In this document: piece by piece, positions 1 to 8,900 of the stretch
Layout: every line of letters starts with the position of its first letter
How positions within the stretch are numbered: position 1 is the first letter of the stretch
Assembly (NCBI RefSeq): GCF_018390645.1
Contig: NZ_JAHBGC010000034.1
Span: 1 to 39,429 of the forward strand
Reading direction: 5' to 3'
DNA: 39,429 nt
From: Ancylobacter dichloromethanicus
GTDB lineage: Bacteria; Pseudomonadota; Alphaproteobacteria; Rhizobiales; Xanthobacteraceae
Made by a program: the position numbers and the translations under genes
Notes under the pieces: model-generated
Seen by the model: the letters and a program-made list of their open reading frames with translations, nothing else
Databases searched by the model: none
What the model was told of the DNA's origin: nothing

Positions 1-64
1 GTTCTTCTCCAACCCCCAGCACGAGCGCACCAAGCTGTTCCTCAGCCAGATCCTGGGACATTGA
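1..64 (+). CDS. ABC transporter ATP-binding protein, C-terminal end only (partial)
   Basis: The first 64 bases encode the last 20 residues of a protein starting FFSNPQHERTKLFL and ending at TGA 62-64. This tail is typical of the ATP-binding subunit of polar amino acid ABC importers (GlnQ/HisP type), where a conserved FF-NP-ER-FL helix closes the protein. The nucleotide-binding core lies outside the window. The gene precedes an agmatinase-family enzyme and an ArgE-like deacylase on the same strand, so the importer may take up a basic or guanidino compound that these enzymes process. That link is inference from context. Substrate cannot be read from this fragment. Confidence 0.75.
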   Translation, partial: FFSNPQHERTKLFLSQILGH

Positions 65-71
65 CGGCGCC

Positions 72-112
72 GGCCCGCCCGGGCGGCCCGTCCGTGGCCG
101 CCCGGGCGGGCC
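72..112. terminator. 17-bp perfect hairpin after the ABC gene
   Basis: Bases 72-88 and 96-112 are exact reverse complements (17 bp, nearly all G/C) around a 7-base loop. The structure starts 8 bases after the upstream stop codon and lies 44 bases before the agmatinase start. It has no T-run on the plus strand, so it is either a Rho-independent-like terminator without a U tail or an mRNA-stabilising/processing hairpin between operon genes. Confidence 0.5.
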
Positions 113-156
113 CGTCGCCTGCGACCAACGCGACATCGACGACAAGGAAAACGCGT

Positions 157-1110
157 ATGCCCCTCACCATCCCCGCCAAGGCCGAGCATCGGACCTTCCT
201 CTATTCCGAGCCCTGCACGGATCTTGACGCGCTCAGCGCGGATATCGCCTATCTCGGCATCCCCTATGGCGAATCCTACACCTTCGGCGAAATCGCCAGC
301 GACCAGAGCCGCGGCGCCCTGGCGATGCGCCGGGCTACCGACAGGATCCTTCGCTCCATCGAGCGCTATGATTTCGACATTGGCGGCCCGCTCTACGACA
401 ACCGGCCGATCCGCGCCGTCGATTGCGGCGATGTCTATGCCGATCCGCGCGAGCTGAAGCAGCATCTCGCGCGCGCCGAGCAGGTGGTGCGCAGGATCGT
501 GGCCTCAGGCGCGATGCCGATCATTCTCGGCGGCGATCACTCGATTCCGATCCCGGTGCTCAAGGCGCTCGACGACCAGGGCCCGATCACGCTGATCCAG
601 ATCGACCAGCATCTCGACTGGCGCGAGGAGATCAACGGCGTCACCCACGGGCTTTCCAGTCCGATCCGCCGCGCCTCGGAAATGGATCATATCGGCGAGA
701 TCTTCCAGATCGGCCTCCACGCCAGCGGCAGCGGACGCCAGGAGGAATTCGATGCCGCCCGGGCCTATGGCGCGCATCTCGTCTCCTCCTACGAGCTCCA
801 TGAGCGGGGCATCCAGCACGTGCTCGACAGGATCCCCGCCGGGGGGCGCTATTACATCACCGTCGATCTGGACGCTTTCGAGCCCGGCATCGCCCCGGGG
901 GTCGCCGCACCCTGCGCCGGCGGCATGACCTTCATGCAGGCCAGAACCCTGATCCACGGCCTGGTGAACAAGGGCCGCGTGGTCGGCATGGACGTGGTGG
1001 AGATCACGCCGGCCAGCGACGTCAACGACATCACCTGCATCACCGCCGGCCGCCTGATCGTTAACCTCGTCGGTGCGGCCGTCCGGGCCGATTATTTCGG
1101 CGCGAAATAG
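157..1110 (+). CDS. Agmatinase / ureohydrolase (arginase) family enzyme
   Basis: This 317-residue protein has the binuclear manganese ureohydrolase fold. These enzymes hydrolyse a guanidino group to urea plus an amine (agmatine, guanidinobutyrate, guanidinopropionate or similar). Visible metal ligands are His128 in GGDHS, Asp150/His152/Asp154 in DQHLD, and Asp237/Asp239 in VDLDAFEP. Family members usually read DAHxD and DxDxxDP; here Gln replaces the Ala and Glu242 the last Asp, so the substrate may not be agmatine. The ATG at 157 is chosen because AAGGAAA lies just upstream at 144-150; the frame is open back to 61 but that stretch is low-complexity. An ABC importer precedes it and an ArgE-like hydrolase follows. 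Family assignment is firm, substrate is not. Confidence 0.85.
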   Translation: MPLTIPAKAEHRTFLYSEPCTDLDALSADIAYLGIPYGESYTFGEIASDQSRGALAMRRATDRILRSIERYDFDIGGPLYDNRPIRAVDCGDVYADPRELKQHLARAEQVVRRIVASGAMPIILGGDHSIPIPVLKALDDQGPITLIQIDQHLDWREEINGVTHGLSSPIRRASEMDHIGEIFQIGLHASGSGRQEEFDAARAYGAHLVSSYELHERGIQHVLDRIPAGGRYYITVDLDAFEPGIAPGVAAPCAGGMTFMQARTLIHGLVNKGRVVGMDVVEITPASDVNDITCITAGRLIVNLVGAAVRADYFGAK

Positions 1111-1154
1111 CCGGCGCTCCGCGATTGCGGGGCGCCTTCCCCTTCGCGCCGTGC

Positions 1155-1180
1155 GCCGGCGGGCTTGCAGGCCCGCCGGC
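1155..1180. terminator. 10-bp perfect hairpin between agmatinase and argE-like gene
   Basis: GCCGGCGGGC (1155-1164) and its exact reverse complement (1171-1180) flank a 6-base loop, 45 bases after the agmatinase stop and 26 bases before the next ATG. There is no T-run. It may be an attenuator or mRNA-end hairpin. Confidence 0.45.
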
Positions 1181-1205
1181 CCCATTCCGTCCCGGATGCC
1201 GTTCC

Positions 1206-2336
1206 ATGAATGTCGTGCAGATCCTCGAACGCCTGGTGCGCTTTCCCTCCGTCGTCGGCACCCCCAATGGCGCTATTGTCGACTGGATCCGCGCCTATCT
1301 GGAAAGTCATTCGGTCGAGGTGCGCGTTCTGCCGGGGCCGGAAGGGGACCGTGCCAATCTGTTCGCCACGCTGGGGCCGCGCGACCGGCCCGGCTACATC
1401 CTGTCGGGGCACATGGATGTGGTGCCTGCCGGGGAGGCGGAATGGCGCTCCGATCCCTTCACGCTCCGCGCCGAGGGCGATGCGCTGCAGGGGCGCGGCA
1501 CCAGCGACATGAAGGGTTTCCTCGCGGCGGTGCTGGCGAGCGTCCCGGCCGTGCTGGCCGGCCCGCTCGACCGGCCCCTCCACCTCGCCTTCTCCTATGA
1601 TGAGGAGGCCGGTTGCCGCGGCGCGCCCCACCTCATTGCACGCCTGCCGGAACTGTGCGCGCCACCCCTCGGCGCCATCATCGGCGAGCCGAGCGGGATG
1701 CGGGGCGTGCGCGCCCATAAGGGGAAGGCGGCGGCTCGCATCCGCATCGAAGGGCGCGCGGGCCATTCCTCGCGTCCCGACCAGGGCATCAACGCCATCC
1801 ACCTGATGGCGGAGGTGCTGGCACGGGCGGTGGAGACGGCGCGGGCCTTGGAGAAAGGGCCGCAGGATCCGACCTTCGAGCCCCCCTACGCCTCGATGCA
1901 GATCGGCACGATCAGGGGAGGACAGGCGCTCAACATCGTTCCCGACCTGTGTGTCGCCGATCTGGAGGCCCGCGCCATACCCGGCATTCCGCCGCGCACG
2001 CTTCTTGAGCCCGTCCACGCCGTGGTCTGCTCGCTCGCCGAGCGCGGCGTCAAAGCGACGTGGGAGACGTTGAGCGATTATCCCGCGCTCTCCCTTCCCG
2101 CCGATGCGCCACTCGCCAGGCTGGTGGAGAAACTCACGGGAGAGCCGCCATTGGCAGCCGTCAGCTATGGGACGGAAGCCGGGCTTTACCAGAATGCGGG
2201 CGTCCCTTCGATCATATGCGGGCCAGGCAATATCGCTCGGGCGCACAAGCCCAATGAGTTCATCCGCATGGATGAACTGACGTCATGCCAGGCCTTTATC
2301 GAGGCGCTCGGGGGAGACCTTCTCGCGGGATCGTGA
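1206..2336 (+). CDS. argE: Acetylornithine deacetylase / M20 family metallopeptidase (ArgE-like)
   Basis: This 376-residue cytoplasmic M20 zinc hydrolase resembles ArgE, which releases acetate from N-acetylornithine. Metal-binding and catalytic motifs are visible: SGHMDVVPA (His69, Asp71), GRGTSDMKG (Asp101), and SYDEEAGCRGA (Glu133 catalytic base, Glu134 ligand), plus a C-terminal His in ARAHKPNEF. Length matches ArgE (about 380). The start is the ATG at 1206, after an upstream open but non-conserved stretch; no strong Shine-Dalgarno is visible. It lies 95 bases after the agmatinase. In this setting it may deacylate an N-acylated amino acid made in guanidino-compound breakdown rather than serve arginine synthesis. 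The gene ends 65 bases before a recombinase remnant, close to the island boundary. Confidence 0.8.
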   Translation: MNVVQILERLVRFPSVVGTPNGAIVDWIRAYLESHSVEVRVLPGPEGDRANLFATLGPRDRPGYILSGHMDVVPAGEAEWRSDPFTLRAEGDALQGRGTSDMKGFLAAVLASVPAVLAGPLDRPLHLAFSYDEEAGCRGAPHLIARLPELCAPPLGAIIGEPSGMRGVRAHKGKAAARIRIEGRAGHSSRPDQGINAIHLMAEVLARAVETARALEKGPQDPTFEPPYASMQIGTIRGGQALNIVPDLCVADLEARAIPGIPPRTLLEPVHAVVCSLAERGVKATWETLSDYPALSLPADAPLARLVEKLTGEPPLAAVSYGTEAGLYQNAGVPSIICGPGNIARAHKPNEFIRMDELTSCQAFIEALGGDLLAGS

Positions 2337-2400
2337 CGATCACTGTGCTGTTCGGCCGGGGCCTTCCGCCGGAAACCACGACGACGACGAGTTGATCGGG

Positions 2401-2900
2401 TATGCCGAAGAGACGAACCGGCTCAACCGGGAGCGCCGCTCGAATGGCGACGCCTGGAAAGCGGAGCTGGTCAAAGTCGAAAGGCAGGTCAGGGGCATCA
2501 TCGAGGCCATCAAGGCTGGAATGTTCCATGAGAGCATGAAGGCCGAAATGGATACATCGGAGGCCCGAAAGAACGAGCTTTCGAAGCTGCTGGTCGATGT
2601 TCCCAACGACGTGCCGGACATGCTGGCGAGGGCTGTGGCCATCTATGCGAGCAAGGTCGCGACTCTGACACATGCGCTGAATCGGCCAGAGGAGAAGCCT
2701 CAGGCAGCGGAAGCCTTGCGGATGCCGATCGAGAGGATCGTGCTGACGCCCGGCAATGAACAAGGCGAGATATTCGCGGCGCTGCACGGTGAACTGCGCA
2801 CCATCCTCGAATGGACCGAGCGCCAGGCAATCGGAATGACCGGTACAAAGCAAAACCCGCAGCCGAGGCTGCGGGTTTGTCGGTATCAGTGGTTGCGGGG
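2401..2900 (+). pseudogene. Serine recombinase C-terminal remnant (left copy)
   Basis: From 2401 the sequence aligns almost base for base with 25381-25881, the C-terminal part of the recombinase at the other end of the island. Shared peptide runs include GDAWKAEL, IIEAIKAGMFHESMK and PNDVPDMLARA. Only about the last 150 codons are present; the catalytic resolvase domain, recombinase domain and zinc ribbon are absent. Substitutions (for example ALEARKKE to TSEARKNE) and a frame change near 2845 show it is an old homologue rather than a fresh duplication. It lies outside the left direct repeat, so it is best explained as the leftover of another element integrated at the same tRNA site. The frame runs on to 4152 only by chance, antisense to a LysR gene. 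Confidence 0.8.
2851..2900. repeat. Left attachment-site repeat (attL-like)
   Basis: 50 bases identical to 25832-25881, comprising the inverted repeat that forms the tRNA-fMet terminator stem, a short spacer and the tRNA 3'-end remnant TGGTTGCGGGG. Identity stops at 2901, where the tRNA body would continue but island sequence begins. Confidence 0.75.
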
Positions 2901-3147
2901 CACACAACCATCTCAAATTGCTGTTTCGAGCCGCAGCGTAGTGACGTGCTGGGCATTTTCCCGGATTCTCGACCAACGGGCCGACCCGCACGCGCTCGAC
3001 GGAGACGCTTTCGCGCATGAACGGGACGAGGACGGCCAGGTGGTGCTTCCGATGTTGCGGCTCGACAAGTTCGCACCGCAGGTGGCGAGCCTCTTCGATA
3101 CCATTTCCGCGACGCGCCACCCAACGCGGCATCGCAGACATCATCAA
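2901..3147. other. Island left edge, no recognisable gene
   Basis: About 250 bases between the left repeat and the stop of the LysR gene. Frames on both strands are open for stretches, but none gives a protein I recognise or has a plausible ribosome-binding site. It may hold decayed element sequence. Confidence 0.5.
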
Positions 3148-4125
3148 TCAGGAAAGAGCCGCGACGGCCGTCGCTCCAGCGTGGCGAATTTCCTCCACGA
3201 GCCAACGCAGCCCCGCGTCACCGTCGTCGCGCATGTGCCAGACGATGTCGATTTGTGCCGCGCCGCGCTCCAGCGCGAGGTCCAACAGAACCAGCCCGCC
3301 ACCCGCCACCGTCTCGCGCGCGAAGCGGTGCGGGAGGGACGCCACATAGTTCGAGACGCGCAATACCGGCGGCACGGCGGAAAAGTAAGGCACCGTCACA
3401 GCCACGCGCGCCGTCCCTTCGCGGCCACGGCGGGCATCCATAAGGCTCTGCTCCATGCGGATGCGACGCACCATCCCGCGGTCCTCGACAAATCCATCGC
3501 CGCGTTCCGGCGCGGTACCGGTGAACTCGACGACGATATGAGGAAACGCCAGAAGGCGTTCGGGCGTGACCTCGCCTTCGGTCAAGGGATGGCCCGTGCG
3601 CACCACGATGGCTCCGCGCTCCTCGACGAACGGCGCGCGCCGCAGGAAGCCGGGCAGTTTGTCGAACCAACCGATGACGAGATCGAGGGTCCGGGTTTCA
3701 AGCTGGCGCGCGAGGTCGAGGCGGCTGACGGGGAATATCTGAAGATCCACCAGCGGCGCCGTCGCGCTCAACCGTTGTACCAGATGCGGCAATACATAGA
3801 TGGCGAAGAAATCAGAGGCGGCAATCCGAAAGCAGCGCGGCGATTTGGATGGATCGAAGGAGACCCCCACCAGAGCGGCTTCGAATTGCTGCAGGCCCTT
3901 GCTCACGCGGCCGGACAGTTCCATTGCGCGCGGCGTGGGCTGCAGGCCGGTGTCGCTACGCACGAAAAGATCGTCCTGGAGCATCTGGCGCAGCCGGGCC
4001 AAGGCATGGCTGACGGCGGACGGGCTGAGCGAGAGTTCCGCAGCGGCGCGCACCACGCTCCGGTGCTTCATGATAGCGGCGAACACATGGAAGAGGTTCA
4101 GGTCAATCTGACGACCTTTCTTCAT
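3148..4125 (-). CDS. LysR family transcriptional regulator
   Basis: The 325-residue protein has an N-terminal LysR helix-turn-helix (about residues 6-65: DLNLFHVFAAIMKHRSVVRAA..SLSPSAVSHALARLRQ) and a LysR substrate-binding domain (about 92-300). The start at 4125 (MKKGRQIDLN) is chosen because it begins the conserved domain and AAAGGT lies upstream; a longer frame reaches 4212 but adds an unconserved head. The DLNLF and LSPSAVSHALARLR pattern resembles the NodD/NahR-like branch. It lies just inside the left island edge, antisense to a spurious long frame, and faces the mechanosensitive channel gene across a 341-base divergent gap. Its target and effector are unknown; divergent control of the channel gene is possible but only positional inference. 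Confidence 0.85.
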   Translation of the reverse strand: MKKGRQIDLNLFHVFAAIMKHRSVVRAAAELSLSPSAVSHALARLRQMLQDDLFVRSDTGLQPTPRAMELSGRVSKGLQQFEAALVGVSFDPSKSPRCFRIAASDFFAIYVLPHLVQRLSATAPLVDLQIFPVSRLDLARQLETRTLDLVIGWFDKLPGFLRRAPFVEERGAIVVRTGHPLTEGEVTPERLLAFPHIVVEFTGTAPERGDGFVEDRGMVRRIRMEQSLMDARRGREGTARVAVTVPYFSAVPPVLRVSNYVASLPHRFARETVAGGGLVLLDLALERGAAQIDIVWHMRDDGDAGLRWLVEEIRHAGATAVAALS

Positions 4126-4466
4126 GTTCGCCCGACCTTTCGCGACCCCTAGCATACCTCCTAACAATATTTGCCCAAAGCGGGAAACGATGTTTCGTCC
4201 CGAATCAGACAATGCACCATATTCAGCAGCCCGACTGAAGAGTCGTCAGTTGCAGTGAGGCGCTCTCGGCGGCATCGTCGTCGCGCCGCACACGCCTGCC
4301 GCCATGGCTCGGGAGCGGCTCGCACGAGGATATGTCGCGCGGCAGCCCGCTGAAGCCTTTCGCGAGATTTCATGAATGACAACCGAACCAATCCCTCTCA
4401 GATCGCGCCAGAGGTCTGCGATGATGGGACGCGTCGGCCCCGACCGTCGATAGAGACCATGCCGCA
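4126..4466. promoter_or_regulatory. Divergent intergenic region, lysR / mscS-like
   Basis: 341 bases without a gene. The stretch nearest lysR (about 4150-4260) is less GC-rich than its surroundings and probably holds the divergent promoters. I see no convincing -35/-10 pair and no clear T-N11-A box. The remainder is GC-rich and featureless to me. Confidence 0.4.
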
Positions 4467-5741
4467 ATGATGGAATCGGTTGAGTCCGCCATCGAACTTT
4501 ATCCATGGCTCGACAGCGTGATGATGCTGCTCGTCCTGCTCGTGACCGCCTTTGTGGCGCAGATTGTCTTCAAGCGGGCCCTGCTGGACGCCGCCGAACG
4601 CGTTCTGGGACAGACATCGTTCGGCCGCGATGGGGCGGCGACCCGCAGTCGCGTGGTCCGGCGACTGGCCAGCATCTTGCCCGCAATCATCATCTCGGCG
4701 GGCATCGGGCTGGTCCGGGACCTGCCCGCCTCTGTCGTGAGCGTGATCACCAACGTCTCGCACGCGTTTATCGTCCTGACGGTGGCAATGACCCTCGCCG
4801 CCGTCCTCGACCGCGCGGACCAACTCTATCATCGGCGCCCCGAGACCCACTCAAGGTCCATCCGTGGATATTTCCAGATCGCCACGATCGCGATCTATGC
4901 GGTCGCCGCGATCTTGATGACCGCGATCCTGATCGACCGCTCGCCGGTCATCCTGCTGTCGGGCCTCGGGGCCATGGCGGCGGTGCTCATCCTGGTGTTT
5001 CAGGATACGCTTCTCTCCTTCGTCGCCAGCATCCTGATCTCATCGGGCGACATGGTTCGCGTGGGCGACTGGATCGAGATCCCCAGTCTGAACGCCGACG
5101 GCGACGTGGTCGACATCTCGCTCCATACGATCCGCGTCCAGAACTTCGACAAGACCATCACCGCCATTCCGATCCGGAAGTTGGTAACGGATTCCTTCAA
5201 GAACTGGCGTGGCATGGAGGAAGCGGGCGGGCGCCGCATCAAACGCGCCATCTATCTCGACCAAACCAGCATCGGCTTCCTGGCACCGGAGGCGATCGAG
5301 AAGCTGAGTTGCTTCCAGCATCTAGAGGCCTACCTGCTGCTCAAGCTGGAGGAGCTCAGGGATTGGAACGAGCGGCTGGGAGAGACGGGCCGCATCAGCG
5401 CAAACACGCGCCGCATCACCAATTCGGGGACATTGCGCGCCTATCTGACCGCCTATCTGCGCGCCCATCCCTCGATCCGCCAGGACATGACGCTCCTGGT
5501 AAGGCAGTTGCGGCCCGGGCCGGAAGGACTGCCCATCGAGATCTACTGCTTCACCAACACGACCGACTGGAGCACCCACGAAACCGTGCAGGCCGACATT
5601 TTCGACCATGTCTTCGCCCTGCTCCCGGAATTCGACTTGGCCGTGTTCCAGAAACCGAGCGGAGCGGATCTCCGGAACTGGCGGCGCCGGGAGGGCCCCG
5701 CATCGTCCGCTCCGGCGCACCGGCCGACGGCGCGAGCCTGA
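4467..5741 (+). CDS. MscS-family mechanosensitive ion channel (YbdG/MscM-like)
   Basis: This 424-residue inner-membrane protein resembles the miniconductance mechanosensitive channel YbdG. About five hydrophobic segments are visible (roughly residues 15-37, 66-84, 88-112, 133-155, 160-192). The last, rich in Gly/Ala/Leu and running into FQDTLLSFVASILISSGD, is the pore-lining helix and start of the MscS beta domain. The cytoplasmic domain follows with GDWIEIPS, GDVVDISLHTIRVQNFD and TAIPIRKLVTDSFKNWRGM, motifs characteristic of the YbdG branch. The C-terminal tail (GPASSAPAHRPTARA) is disordered. Start choice is 4467 or the adjacent ATG at 4470; no strong Shine-Dalgarno is seen. Such channels release solutes on hypo-osmotic shock; in an island it could be an adaptive accessory gene. 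Confidence 0.85.
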   Translation: MMESVESAIELYPWLDSVMMLLVLLVTAFVAQIVFKRALLDAAERVLGQTSFGRDGAATRSRVVRRLASILPAIIISAGIGLVRDLPASVVSVITNVSHAFIVLTVAMTLAAVLDRADQLYHRRPETHSRSIRGYFQIATIAIYAVAAILMTAILIDRSPVILLSGLGAMAAVLILVFQDTLLSFVASILISSGDMVRVGDWIEIPSLNADGDVVDISLHTIRVQNFDKTITAIPIRKLVTDSFKNWRGMEEAGGRRIKRAIYLDQTSIGFLAPEAIEKLSCFQHLEAYLLLKLEELRDWNERLGETGRISANTRRITNSGTLRAYLTAYLRAHPSIRQDMTLLVRQLRPGPEGLPIEIYCFTNTTDWSTHETVQADIFDHVFALLPEFDLAVFQKPSGADLRNWRRREGPASSAPAHRPTARA

Positions 5742-5934
5742 CACCGCCCCCACATGAGGGGTGCTGCATGGCGTGCAGGTATCTTGCTGACGAATGATCA
5801 TTTGCCGCCACCTCCACCGGCACGGCATCTCTAGGCCGGGACGGGGCTATCAGCTGCGGTCGCAGCGATGAAATGGACCCGGTTCGTCGGCGACGCCTGT
5901 GCGCCAGCGAACACCGGACGCCTGGGGGGCTATC

Positions 5935-8900
5935 ATGGGAATTATCATCGCGCGTGTGGTTCTGGCGTCGGCTACCGCCGCCTTTGGCGCGGCCACAGCG
6001 CTCGCGGGCAACGATCCGGTGATCGATGTGATCGGTCAATCCTCCTGCAGCTATGGTTCTTCCTCTGTCACCTATACCTGCACCGTCAGCAGCGCGGATG
6101 AGACGACCGTCGTCAACGTGAATAATGGACAAGTATCCGGAGATAACATCACGACGTCCACGGACGTGACGATCAGCGGAACCGGTGATGTTGAAGCGAG
6201 CACCAACTACAATACGGGTTTTTTCTATGCCGGATGGGGGCAGCAGAAGAACACGACATACGGCGGCAACAATGGGTTCACGGATGGCGGCAATATAACG
6301 ATAAGCGTCAGCGGGTCGCAGACCGTCTCGCAGTTCTACGCCATGAACCTCGAATACTCCTTCGAGGGGACGACGGGCGACGGGAACCAAAATGTCTATT
6401 GGGGTTCCGGGGTCGGTGCCCTGGTCGGGCTTTCCATCGGCGGCGGCGGCGTCACCGAGAACAGCGACACCGACACCTCTGATTATGACGGCGGCAGCGG
6501 CGGCAGGGTTGAGATCACCAATACCGGCAGCTTCACGGCCATGTTCGGCTCGCAGTACGTCACCAACTCGAACATTCCTAATATTCCGATCTCAGGAAAC
6601 GCCATCGCCGCCCTGTCCTTTGGCGGCAACGGCACCAACAACAAGACAAGTGATACGGATTTTGCCGGCAGCGGCGGTGCCGGTGGCGCGGTGACGGTCA
6701 CCAATGAGGGTACGGTTGTTGCCTCCAGCGAGCTCAGCGTTCCGACCATCGGTATCCTCGCCGTCTCCCAAGGCGGCGTCGGCAGCAACCAGAAGAGCTA
6801 CGCTTCCGCGCCGGGCGGCAATGGCGGATCCGTCAGCGTCGTCAATGACGGTTCGATTTCGATCGACGCCCCCGAAGCGATCGGAATCGTCGCCGCTTCG
6901 CTGGGTGGAAATTCCAACTTCGACACCGACAATAATGGCGAGGACGCTTCAGGGGCCGGCAATGGCGGCAGCGCAAGCGTCACGCTGAATTCCGGCTCCT
7001 CCATCACCTTCGCCTCCTCGGGCGGCACCGGTATCGGCGCCATCGCCGTGAGCGCGGGCGGCAATGCCAACAACAGCGAGGTCGGCCAGGGCGGCAGCGC
7101 CACCGTCACCGTCAATTCCGGCGCCACCATCGACACCAGCGGCGCCGGCGGCGACGTCTCCATCGGCGCCATGGCGGTGAGCGCGGGCTCCACGGGCAGC
7201 CTCTTTCTGCAGACCCCGTCGAGCGGCTACAACGCCGACTATCCCGGCAGCGCAGGCGATGCCACCGTCAGCAATTACGGCACCGTCAACACCAAGGGCA
7301 CGCTGGCCGTGGGCGTCGCCGCCCTCTCCATCGGCGGGGCGGCCATCGTCTCCGCTTCCGACGACGGCCCCGCCACGCTTGGCAACACCGGCGCCCAGCA
7401 GGGCGCGCTCGGTGGCAGCACCGCCACGGTGAACAATACCGGCGCCATCAGCACCCTCGGCAGCGCCGCCTACGGCATCCTCGCCGCCTCCATCGGCGGC
7501 GGCGGCGGCATCATGGACCTGCAGAGCTCGGACCAGACCGCCACCCTGGGCAGCGCCACCGATGGCGGCGGCACCGGGAATGGCGGCTCGGTCGTCGTCA
7601 CCCATTCCGGCTCCATCGTCACCGGCGACGGCTCGGGCACCGGTGCCGGCGCCGTCGGCATCGTCGCCCAGTCCATCGGCGGCGGCGGCGGCAGTTCCAG
7701 CGCCGGCAGCCTCAATATCGGCGCCCAGGACAAGAGCGGCTCCGGCGGCGGCAAGGGCGGCTCGGTCTCGGTCACCCTGTCCGATGCCGCATCCATCGTC
7801 ACCCAGGACGATAACGCGCTCGGCATCCTTGCCCAGTCGGTGGGCGGCGGGGGCGGCAACGGCGCCAGCAATGCGGGGCTGTTCTCCTCCACTGGCGGCG
7901 CGGGCGGCAATGGCGGGGCGGGCGGGGCGGTCACCGTCGATCTTGAGAATACCAGCGGCTACATCCTCACCTCCGGTCTGTTCGCCGGCGGCGTCTATGC
8001 CCAGTCGGTGGGCGGCGGCGGCGGCAATGGCGGCGCCTCCACTTCCTTCGGCACCGTCATTTCCGATGCCATGGGCGGAACAGGCGGCAGCGGGGGCGCC
8101 GGCGGCACGGTCACTGTCACCAACGACACCACCATCATCAGCCAAGGCAACCAGTCCCTCGGCATTCTGGCGCAGTCGGTGGGCGGGGGCGGCGGCAGCG
8201 GCGGGGCGGCCAATTCCTACAGCGAGGAGTTGCTGACCGTCTCCCTCGCCGTGGGTGGCGCCGGTGGCGATGGCGGCGCCGGCGGCGCCGTCACGGTGAC
8301 CCATGAGGGCGCCATCTATACCGGCTGCTCGGACTCGAGCGGCTGCGTCTATGAGATCGCGGGCGCGCCCACCCCCGAGGCGGCGGATTCCATCGGCATC
8401 CTCGCCCAGTCCATCGGCGGCGGCGGCGGCGCGGGGGGCTCGGCCACCGCCTACGGCCTGTCCTTCTCCACCGAGGACATCCCGGTTAACTTCACCTTCA
8501 CCTATGCGGTGGGCGGCAGCGGCGGCTCGGGCGGGGACGGCGGCGCCGTGACCGTGAATCAGGCTGGCGGTATCACCACGGGAGCCGACGGCGCCTATGG
8601 CGTCCTCGCCCAGTCCATCGGCGGCGGCGGCGGCATTGGCGGCGACGGGAGCGCCTCGTCCTATGCCCTTGAGCTCGGGGTGGCCACCTTCAAGGTCGCC
8701 TTGTCCTATGGCGGCACGGGCGGGGACGGCGGCTCCGGCGGAGATGCGAACGTCACCGTCGGACCCACCGGCGACTGCTCGACCTGCAACGGCACCACCG
8801 CGACCTACGGCCATTACGCCCATGGCATCCTCGCCCAGTCGATCGGCGGCGGCGGCGGCGCGGGCGGCGCGGGCGACGCCAGCGCCTCAAGCCCCAATAC

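Noticed and set aside
2392..4152. A single 586-codon open frame on the plus strand
   Set aside because: Its first part is the recombinase tail remnant; the rest is antisense to the LysR gene, whose domains and ribosome-binding site are clear. The length is a GC-bias artefact.
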